Part shown: piece after piece, positions 14,491 through 28,900 of the stretch
Layout of the letters: the number at the start of each line of letters is the position of its first letter
Position numbering within the stretch: position 1 is the first letter of the stretch
From: Apostichopus japonicus
Taxonomy: Eukaryota; Echinodermata; Holothuroidea; Aspidochirotida; Stichopodidae
Reading direction: 5' to 3'
DNA: 64,000 bases
Assembly (NCBI RefSeq): GCF_037975245.1
Contig: NC_092578.1
Coordinates: forward strand, 12,506,321-12,570,320
Made by a program: the position numbers and the translations under genes
Notes under the pieces: model-generated
Told to the model about the DNA's origin: nothing
Seen by the model: the letters and a program-made list of their open reading frames with translations, nothing else
Database searches by the model: none

Positions 14491-17369
14491 GTTAACCACT
14501 GAGTATATGATGGCATCAAAGGAGATATGGGCTTCAAAAGCTTTGGAATGTTTGCTTTGTTCCACAAACGTTCTCTGTAGATATACTATCCTCAAATTTT
14601 GCAACTAATATCACTCTTTGGATAAATCATTGTCATGTTATCAATATAAACCACTTTCACTTCGCTGTTGCAGATGCATTTACAAAATATCACCAACAAA
14701 ACTCAACATCTTTGCAATACAAAGTAATATGAAGATCTCGTTTTGTCCTACAGACGCAGATTTTTTCCAACAATTATGCTAAGCAGCCAGCTTCATACCC
14801 CAGAAGATCCCTTTAAAGGATGACTTTGATCACAATAGTATGTTGGATATTCCGACAAAATGACAACAGGTTATATGGTTTGGTTGAGTTATTATAATTG
14901 ATAAAACTCTGACCCAGTGACACGCGCAAAGGGTGTGGGGAGGGGATAGCCCCACCTCCGATCGTACTTTTTTGTTTTTTGATTTTTTTTGGGCGTTCAG
15001 TCGAGGAAGTACGTCCCCTCCACATTTTTTCAACCTAACACAAAGCATTTATTAGTACAAACTTGCGTTTAAAGCTAGTTATGTAGACCTAATTGAAAGT
15101 CTAGACTATGTGCCAGAATGCACCATTTGACCTCTAATTAAGTTGTTGTTCTTGTCGAAGGATCCCCAGCCCCCCTACATGGGAATCGGCTAAATGAATG
15201 ACCCTAGAATCCTTGTTTCGCCTCTGGTGATTCCATACAGTTTCAAAACACTACCTAATTCAGTTTGGGGGTTGTGGGGAGGGGGGGCGTGGGGACACTC
15301 TTCGAGGGGCAGTGAGACATATATATTACTTTGATGGGGGGGGGGCGCAAAGTTACCTCAAAACATTTTGACAAAATTGATCCACTAATGATTCCGTATT
15401 AAACAATTTCCAGTATTGCAATGGGTTTTTTTTTTTATTTGTCAAGAAAACGACACTTTTTGACTCCTATTTATGCTAGGTTTACAACGACAGGGCAATT
15501 CTTAATTACAATTTTTTGGATTTAAAGAGTACATTCTAGATAGCGAGAGCGCACATTTTAATCGCAAAAAGTGAAAAAGGGTCCTTTTCTTATATTTTGG
15601 CATTCCTATGTTTCTCACAGACATTGCGCGAGGGACACGTTAAACCTGTCCCATGGCTTCGTCGCCGTTTAACTTGAAAATAAAGCAATGTGTTACATAC
15701 ACTGTTGCTTTGTCAAAGCCGTGTGTATGACGGATCAGTGTTGTTATAGACGTACGGGTCCACTAAATTGGGGATGGGAAAAGGGATAAAAGGCGGAGAG
15801 ATGCAAAGTGACTTTTGACATCTTCCAGCCCCATCCCCTCATATACACACCCCATACATGTAACATATCACAATGGGGGAGGGGAGTTTCTTCTTCCGCA
15901 TCACACAGTTCATATCACGTGTTTATACTTCCTTCTTCTTCCAAATTGACCTCAATTAGGTTGTATTATAAATATCGTGAAGCGGTAATGTTACTTCGCT
16001 GAAGAAAAAAAAAATACTTTGTGGACCTGCTTCATTTGTTGAATATCATTAACATGTATCCCTTAGAGTCACTATAGTCCATTTTTTTGTTATAAACTCA
16101 AATAACTCTTAATTGTGCAACCTAAATATGCATAATGCATGCGGAACCACGACCTGGCTATTATACGCGTATATATTCGAATTAATACGCGGATATATTA
16201 TGCAGTGTTTGTCCCACATGGCTTGCCATAAACGTTGATTCCTGGTGCGTGAGGTGGTAAATTCAGGGGCGGGTTGCTACAGGGAATCATGAAACTGACG
16301 GCCATGCATGAGCTTGAAACAAGCAACCCGATATACGGCGTTATATTGAAGTATGAGTATTTAGAGGAACTATAAAGACTATAAGGGCATGATATTTGCA
16401 TATGGCACATCATTTAGCCAACAGGAGATATATAGTGGAACATTTTTTTGGTACCCGAGGCTAGGATTAATTGATCAGCCTGGCTCTGCCCATACATGCA
16501 GTCATATCAAGTGGTTATAAGGTTTGTTCCTTTACGGTAATGTTACTTTACGGCAGCGTTACTTGACTATTGATGTGGTCCAAGAAAGGAAAGTCCTTTT
16601 TAATTTAAACCCTCCCAACTTCAGCACAAAAGAGGTACAAAGTTCCAAAACAGAAATAAACTTTAACAGCAATATTGCACACTAATGATACACTGTACAA
16701 CTCAAATTGCCTAAAAACTATACAGTTCCTCATCATTTAGATTCCAGTGGTTGTCCAACGTTGCCTTGAGATCATTCAATGAAGTTGCAAAGACGACCAC
16801 CTCAGGAATAGAGTTTTATGTATTAACAACTCGGTAAGAGAACTAATTGACATGCACTGTGCTTCTTGGCGATCTTGTAGCCATGAACTCTAGTTTGGCA
16901 GACTGAGTAAGGGGCGGTCATTAGAATATATTTAGGGCGTGGTTTCATTTCCCTCACCACCCTCTCCAGTCCAACTATATGTGCACATTTGCAACTTAAA
17001 TATTATAAACAGGCAACTGTAAATGGCTCCAAAATAACATTACTCGTCTAGTACAAAGAAAGTTAACGAAAAAAAGTACTTTCGTTTCTATCGAATTGGT
17101 GAGGTGTTGCTACAGGCTCTACGTATAAATCTGTAGACAATCAGCTTCGTCCTGCATGTACAATGCACTACTCTACGTTTTAATGCGCTAGCGTCCTGCT
17201 GAAAACTCCTTTTTTAACTAGTTTCTTCGAATTTCAGTTGATAAAATGTTGGTACGTTGCGATTGATCTGATTAACAAATTTCGTAAGTACAATCCTGTT
17301 GTTTATGAAACGCTCCGATAGTTCAACCTTTAACCCTTCGGCGATTCGCGTTACTCATAAAATAGAACT
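14491..17369. other. Intergenic between the actin genes
   Basis: No coding exon is recognisable. The G-rich and C-rich segments at 14925-15030 and 15270-15350 resemble the interior of the MITE at 954-1316 and may be decayed transposon fragments. Confidence 0.45.
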
Positions 17370-17449
17370 CCATATATGGTATGCTACCTGTAATTGAACC
17401 TCATTATGTTAATGATATGCAACGGTTTGGCTTAAATACAGCAAGTACT
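17370..17449 (+). promoter_or_regulatory. Promoter of second actin gene: CArG box and TATA-like site
   Basis: A perfect, palindromic CArG box CCATATATGG lies at 17370-17379, and a TATA-like cttaaatac at 17441-17449. The arrangement parallels the first actin gene. A start near 17470 would give a first exon ending at the donor gtaagt (17527). Binding by serum response factor is expected for the motif but is not shown here. Confidence 0.6.
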
Positions 17450-17469
17450 TCTTCCTCATTCCCTATTCG

Positions 17470-17526
17470 TCTGCTTCACTACAACTCCTGCAACCGGCAG
17501 AAGCGCACATCTCAAGAACCTTCTAT
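17470..17526 (+). other. Probable non-coding first exon of the second actin gene
   Basis: A pyrimidine-rich leader ends in cttctat before gtaagt at 17527. The acceptor would be ttaattttcag ending at 19091, 35 bases before the ATG, giving a leader intron of about 1.56 kb. The 5' end is approximate. Confidence 0.45.
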
Positions 17527-21200
<3,674 letters not shown>

Positions 21201-21365
21201 ATTGTGAACACATGTGTGACGGTGCATTCTTGATGCCCCGTTAAACTTAAAATCAAAGACATTCAAATATAACACTAAAAAACATGCTATGATGTGGCAG
21301 ATATAAAACTTGCTCACATTTTGGTCCAACCAATTTCTGCTAACTTTTTGGGCCAGCATTCCACT

Positions 21366-21371
21366 AATAAA
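21366..21371 (+). promoter_or_regulatory. Candidate polyadenylation signal, second actin gene
   Basis: A canonical AATAAA lies 166 bases after the stop codon. It would give a short 3' UTR. Whether it is used is not shown. Confidence 0.4.
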
Positions 21372-22694
21372 TTTCCGAGGTCTTGGTCTTGAATTGCTCA
21401 CCAAAAAGCAAATTTTTAGTTTTGTAGAGAAAATTTAACAAGATTGACTTGACTGTTCAGACATATCACTTGTATGTCTATTGCCAAACAAGGGAGATTG
21501 CCAATGAGAGAAAGGTTTAATACCTCCCGTGGCAGTTTTGTGTTGATAAAGCAAACCTTGACATTCAGTTGAGTCTGTGTGATGCGACTTCAAACCCCAC
21601 CAGGGGAGGTTTTCTAGTTCAGCAAAGTTGGTATGCATTTTTGTAGCTTGTTGTACCCACCTCTCTTGAAACAGACTTGGTTGGAAGCTTAGCTATTGAC
21701 TTTGTTTTGCACAAATTATAATCCACCATTTTGGTACTTTATAAACAAATAGTTGACATAACCCTTGGAGGATATAACATTTTCCTGGGTTTTGTCTTTA
21801 TGTTAACTGACAGGCACTTTGCACAAGCTGTGCACTGCAATAGTATGTCCCGTTTCCAATGTTAATTGGGTACTGTTGCATTGCTAGTTTTCTGCTCTTT
21901 CAGACTTTTTTTTTTTACCACAAGAAATGGTTTCTTTTTATTTTGTATGAGAAAAAGTATAATTTGTGTAAGTTGTGGTAGTGATCGGTATAAGAAAAGA
22001 ATGAAAAGATAATCACATTTGTCTTCATTATTTACTCCTTGTGATGTGTATTTGAAAGGTCCCAAGTTTTCTTTTGTGTTTGGGTACAAAAACCGCATAT
22101 GAATAGGATGAAATCCCCCTCCCCCCCACACATACTTTGTAATAGTCCTGGGAGATGTGGTGGGCTACAACTAAACCCCTCTAAAATGTCTTGAGATCAT
22201 GGGATGAATATAAACCTAATCCCAGGGTATGAATATAAACCCAGTGGTGAGGTATGGGCTTGTTGCATGGCTGTGTTAAGGGGTTGGGGCTTGCTTATTG
22301 CAAGACAGAAATATCAGTTTGCTTGAGGCAGCAGTGCCAAAACAAATGGGACCTTCAACCTCTAGTACAAATCTCTGGCTTGACCCCATCCCCCAGTCTA
22401 GAACAAATCTCTGACTTGATCCCATCCCCCAGTCTAGTCAGAAGTTTTGGGAGTAGAGCTTTGGAATATCAACAGGCATTAAAGCAGCCCTAACAAAAAA
22501 TACGAGTAACACTGCTTAGTATAGTAAATACCCATCGAGTGTGATCTTAAATATATACAAGCGAAATAAAAAATGTCTAGAAAACAATTCTTCTGTACGC
22601 TGCACCTTCCTTCTTCAAGCCTATACTTTATTTGAAAATGATTATTTAGCACAGCGCCGCCATTTTTACTTCTAGCATAGCAACCTCAACTGGA
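21372..22694. other. Intergenic between actin and the coiled-coil gene
   Basis: No exon is recognisable. A roughly 35-bp phrase (aaatctctgrcttgaycccatcc) is repeated twice at about 22368-22436, and gaatataaac occurs twice near 22206-22240. Confidence 0.5.
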
Positions 22695-22708
22695 GTCATC
22701 ATGGCAAC
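22695..22708 (+). promoter_or_regulatory. X-box (RFX binding site)
   Basis: GTCATCATGGCAAC matches every position of the RFX X-box consensus RYYNYYATRRNRAC. It lies 231 bases before the ATG of the coiled-coil gene. X-boxes at this distance mark genes used in cilia, across animals. The promoter assignment is inference. Confidence 0.55.
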
Positions 22709-22925
22709 TTGTATGTTAAAACGGTCCAGCACAGAATTTAATTATGTGTGCTGTACGTTGGTGCGTTGCTGCTCCGCATTCGACTAACTTTTCGCCTAAC
22801 GTTAGTTTAGTACTAGTTACTAGCGCTTGTTAGGACTTTGTCTTCCTCTTTTAGCTCGGTTGTTTGAATGGATGAGCAGTGACAAGGATAATGAAAACTT
22901 AATAAACCATGTGATGGTTTGAAAT

Positions 22926-25900
22926 ATGGCCCAGGAAAAACGTAGGGAAAGTAGGGTAGTGAGGTCGGCCAAGTCCGAGACTGCCGAAATGGTCGAAACA
23001 CATAACGTTGAGAATGGAAATTTATCAGTTCCGCGACACAACGATATGTCTTTTTCACCAACTGATGTCTTCTCGTGAGTCACTTAAAAGCTACAAATTA
23101 TTGCAAGCCTAAATATGGACAAACTACACATATTAATAATATTCTAGATTATGTAAACTTTAATCAGTAACATATTGAAGTGCTGGAGTTTTCTTGTACA
23201 AGCTACGGCTTCCAAGCCCTTCCACCATTTTCTCTCCGTATTTACTACTTTACAAGATTAATTTTTACCATGGTCACATTGGTAGTGACCATATGGTTAA
23301 ACAGAAGATAGCTCACCAACCTTAAACCTGATTACTGTACATGTAAGGCATACTATAAGGCTTAGGTCTAGCGATCTATTCTATTTCCAAGGGACTCATG
23401 GTATTCACTTGGGATAACATCGTCATGATCAACAGTTACAATCTCAATGTCGACGCACTGAGAGAGAGAGTGGATCACAATGTTTGCTTTTGGTGCCCAG
23501 ACTCTATCTTGGGTGCCTTGTTAGTAAGTGTGATTTGCATTTGTCTTGGTGTGCTCAGGCACATTTTATAGGTAGACTGGAATAGAAAAGGCCTACCCTC
23601 GAATCCATATAGGCTACCCTATACTAGTAGTAAGTAGTATTGTGTGATCATAGAGGTGAACAAATTTAGAACCACAGAAATTGGGAGCCCTTAGTACTAG
23701 TGTATACTAAGTTAGGCCCCTCTACCTAGTAGAAATAGGCTAGGCTTCTGACTCATTAAACTACCTAGGGCCTAGGCCTAGACCTAAGTTATGCTATAGC
23801 TACACTCCTTTGGGTGTCTTTGATTTTGTTTAATCTGTAAGCAGTTGTACAGGTGGTCAGCCCTACAGTGAAGCCGGCATATAAAATACTTCACCTTTGG
23901 TAAGGTTAGAAAGCAAGGAAACCTGTGCCTAAGGTAAAGCTCATCAAACAGCAGAGATCGCTTCTCGGCCTTTTGGCTAAGATCATGTGTAGTATCTGTC
24001 CCCTTTCGAAGGGAATGGTGATGCACACCTGAGGATAATCACACAGTCACAGTCCCGATGCAAGGGGACTGGGGTTGAGAGCGGATCAGTCGTTTGGTAG
24101 TTTGGTTTTCGTGCCCAGGTTCTTTCCTGGGCGACTTTTCCTTAAAAAAAAGCAAAGAACCCTAGTAGGAATGCATTGTGACTTGCCTGCTTGTTCTTTA
24201 AAGGTTAACAGAAATTGTGCCTACTACTGTACAGTAACAATACAGTAGCAACAGTTCTTTATTCAGCCCATTGAACATGGTTGGTACTGCATATCCATCC
24301 CTTACCCAAACATTGTCTGTCTCTCAAACTTCTAAACTGTCTCTTCTTGCGCAAATCCTATTCATAATTAGTCAAAGGTTGCATCTCATTGAAATTTAAA
24401 AATGATTAGGTTTAACAATTTTGTCAAATTTTGTCTGTCCCTCATAGAAAAAGTTTCAGTCTCTCAGGGACATATGATGACCCACCCTTTACAATCTATA
24501 TGTGATTAAGGTTTTGTTTATGGTTGTTAGTTGAGATGTAATCTTTCAGTTTCATAATTTTTCTAATGCAGTTAAGTAGGAAATTATATAAATTCCAAGT
24601 TTAAATGAAACATTACACACTGTGAAACAATTTTCAACATTGTTATTTGATGTTAGATCTTAAAGTATACTAATTCTTGAAAGGTTTATATTCTACAGTA
24701 TTTAGTGTTAACTTTAAATAGTAACTATAAAAAGTAAGAACTATTATGTACTAGGATATTTTGGCAAAGATTTGAAGCACGCTCATCATTAAACTTCTAG
24801 AGATTTTTCCATCAGCAAATTTTATTGAATTACTATAAACAAGCAAAACATCAGTTTTAGAGTTCATTGGACTTTCAAGATTAAAATTTCATGATCAACA
24901 TACAGTATACAGTCCTGGTTTGGAAACAGAAAAAGTAATTAGTCCAAAATTCAACTTAAGTTCTGGCACAGACAGGTATATCCTGTACAACATGCAATAT
25001 GTCCTGACATAATGCATCCTAATACAAACACTGCTATGTTGATGTTTTCCTTTTTCCTACATATATAAGAGTTTATAAAGAAAAAGCAAAAAAGAATTGA
25101 CATTCTCAGCAACAGTAAGCATTTCATCAAGATATTTGAATTCTTCCAATAAAGAACCTTCCAAAGTTAAAAACTTAATTATTTTACTACCAAAGTCTTA
25201 GTACTTTTGAAATTCTATTAAGAAATTGAAATTTAGACATCTTAGTCTCCATAAATCATAAGTTATGACATTTTTGATAAAATTTAATATTTTCTGATAA
25301 GTTTCAGATGCTTCCCAAGATATGATCAAAGATGTCTTCCTTGTTTCTTTCCCTCTGAAGGAAATGTGTTAAAAATATTTAAAGTAATATCAAATCAAAA
25401 AGTTCACTGTAGGATGAACAGAATTTGGAACCACTTGACTGACCAGATGGGAAGCAGATTTATACTATAGAGGCATACTTTAACAGTCCAATTGATGAAT
25501 TTGTTATTTTGTTAAAATAATGTCAAAATATCAAATTGATCTCATCTGCTTAACTATAACAATTGCAAATTCAGCACTTTGTGAGCATGTAAAATAAATT
25601 ACCAACTAATTAATATTGATAATGAAACTCAGAAGACATGTTGAATTTCCTGCCAATCACCAAAATTATTCTATTAATAATTGGTATTGAATCCATGTAA
25701 TAATTTGGACGATGTTTATTGTTGTATTGCTCTCCATCCTTCTAATGTAGGCCTCTAGAGTCCCATATCTCACTGACTCTGGTTCTGAAGATAATTCTGA
25801 TGATGATTAAATACAGCTGCCGTTTTCAAATTTTACAACCTCCGTCCTGGGTTACCTGCCTTCTTGCCTCAAAACACTTTATATGATTCTCAATAAACCA

Positions 25901-28900
25901 ACATAATACTCAATCTATAATTTGTTGTGTTCTTTTTTCTCTTTTTATAGTTTCAAAGGAATAGTGGAAAATGAGACGGAATAGTGTATTTTCAAATCCA
26001 CTATTCCGCTGGAATAGTGGTAAATATTCTTAAATTCGACCCCTGCTCAGTGTTCAGAGATATCATGAAGGCTATTTAAATTTCCAATGCTAATTGATCA
26101 ATCTCTGTGTCTGAGTGACAGTAGTATTTAAGAACAGTTAACTAGCAGACAATAGTTGACAAGGAGACAAGTAGTTCACAAACTTGTAGACAAGTAGTTG
26201 ACCTTGAGCATCACCTTTTGAATCTTCCAGACCCTCCATAGCTGACCAACAAAAGGTTGGCTTCTTTCGGCAGGACAAAGCCACACAGACAGAAGACTCA
26301 GAAATTGTGGAGCTGAAGGACATGACAAAGGTGCTGCAGATATTATTACAGGTGAGCATGACTTGATTTTGAGTTTAAAACTAAGTAAGAAGTCTTCCAA
26401 TCTTTGGTACATTATGACATTCATGTAGACAGGTACATACATGTGTCAACTTACTTAAACAGTGAAGCAGTTTAACTTATAATATGTGTATTTTGCATTT
26501 GATAAACAAAATGCCACTGATTCCTAAAGCTTATGTTACTTACAGCATTGCAAATGTATTGCCTCAGGCTACAATATATGATTGAAGTGCATTTACTAAC
26601 ATAGCTTGTTCGAAGGTACTGCTGTAAAGCAGTGTGCATATGTGTTTGTTGTTTTGAAAAGTATCTTGAGACAATTGTATCACAGTATTAAATTTGCTTA
26701 AGATGTAAACTATCACAAACATTTGGATGGATTCTGATTAATACATTTTTTTGGTGAAATTTATATAAAGTTTTGGTGTAGTGCGATACTAGCAAAGTAA
26801 GTAACTGGTTGTTATTTAGATTATGATTTGACATATTGCTTATAAAGAAAGTTTTCGTCTTTTCAGGAATCCAAAGCTTTAAAACGGGAACTGGCTGTTG
26901 CTAGACAAGTGATTGTAGCAGAATATGAGAACAGATTGCAAGAAAAAGCAATTGATATGTACACAAGAATTAATGACAGACTGGAGCAGTTGGAGAATGC
27001 ACACCAAGAGGTTAGTCAATATTTAAAGAAAGTCCATATTATACAAATTCAAAATATCCATGATGGAGGGGGAAGGGTGAGGGGAGGGTTAAAGCCTCTT
27101 TTATTGCTATCTTTAAGTGAAAATACTTTTAAGTACATAGCAAGTTTCAAAGCTCTCAAATGGTCTCAAAACTGGCCGTTTTCTCTATAACATATATACT
27201 AGATGACTTTTGATTTGGTAGTAAGTTGTGAAAATATTTCACAGGGTATCATGTAGAGCTTTCATTTTTCATTACCAATTATTAAACAAATGTTTGCAAG
27301 GTGGCAGAGCTGCTTTGCGAGCTGTGAAATTGACAACAGAAAGTGTCCTTTTATGCATACATCTATGTGTCTATATTTCATATAGCAAGACTGTTCTATC
27401 TGGATTTTGAAACATTTGGAATGAAAATTCTATACTGTTTAAAACCATGCCAGTGATCTAAATGGTTGATTCCCACGAGGGATTGCTACAAACAAGAGCT
27501 GAAAATCTCTGATCTTTTCTGGTTCTCATTTAATTCTTGGACACTTGCTATGTGGAATTTTGAGCAAATTATATGGCAAGGATTCACAAAGTCAACTGGC
27601 TTTCTGGTAAGGGTTGTCATGGTGACAAAAAAAAGGGACACGGACTGTGGTAAAGCAGTAGTTTGTAAGCATTTAGCTTCAATCTGGCAAGCAGTTAACA
27701 TTTTGACATCTGAATGTAACTACTTGTTGTTTGGTTTCTAGAGAATAGCCGTTGTGAGGAGGAGCTACAGAACACAGTTGGCTGATGCAATTGCAAGGAT
27801 AACCAATGAGTGGAAGGTATGTTCCTATTTCAGGATGATGGTATGATCCATTTTGAAATATTTCCATGTTGTTCTTCTCAGTCAGATCCAGTCACTTAAA
27901 GTGAGGGAGGGGTTGTGGGTGCGGGGGGTGGGCGGGGGTTTGGATGGAGTTAAAGTGGCTGTTTAATTTTTCCAAATAAAGGTATGAAGCATATCCTTCA
28001 AAGGACAGTGTCAACATTGAAAATCTTAAACTGTCTCAAGAAATTCGGAGTCTGTTGCAGGTTTGGGAAGAGGTTGAATGTGTCTCCAATATGGCTGATA
28101 AACCTCGGGCTCAATGTACAGGAAACAGAAGAAGTAATAAGTTTTAGAGAAAATATGATGCTTTTGTTTTCTGAAGTATGGTTTACTTTACATACATGGG
28201 GCTAGCAGTAATGTAACTTCTCTATTTCAGAAACATGCTAATTCCAAGATGAACATGGAGTTGAGAAAGGATGCCAGTCGAAGCGCAAAAGTTTCAGAAG
28301 ATCATAAACAGTTACAACAGCAACTGAGTCAACAAGAGAACATCATACAGATGTTAAAAATGCAGCTAGAGCAGCAAGCACAGGTAAGCATCTCATAATC
28401 TATGCTACCAATCCATGTTACAGTATGGTTAGAGCAGCAAACAAAGCATCTCATAAACTATGCTCCAATCCATGTTATGATATGGTTAGAGCAGCAAACA
28501 CAGGTAAGCATCTCATAATCAATGCTACCAATCCATATTACAGTATGGTTAGAGCAGCAAGCACAGGTAAGCATCTCATAATCTATGCTCCAATTCATAT
28601 TACAGTATGGTTAGAGCAGAAAACACAGGTAAGCATCTCATAATCTATGCTACCAATCCATAATACAGTAGAGCAGCAAACACAGGTATGCATTTTATAA
28701 TGTATACTGCCAATCCATATTACAGTATGGTTAGAGCATCAACCACAGGTAAGCATCTCATAATATATGCTCCAATTGATATTACAGTATGGTTAGAGCA
28801 GAAAACACAGGTAACATCTCATAATCTATGCTACCAATCCATATTACAGCATGGTTATAGCAGAAAACACAGGTAAGCATCTCATAATCTATGCTCCAAT

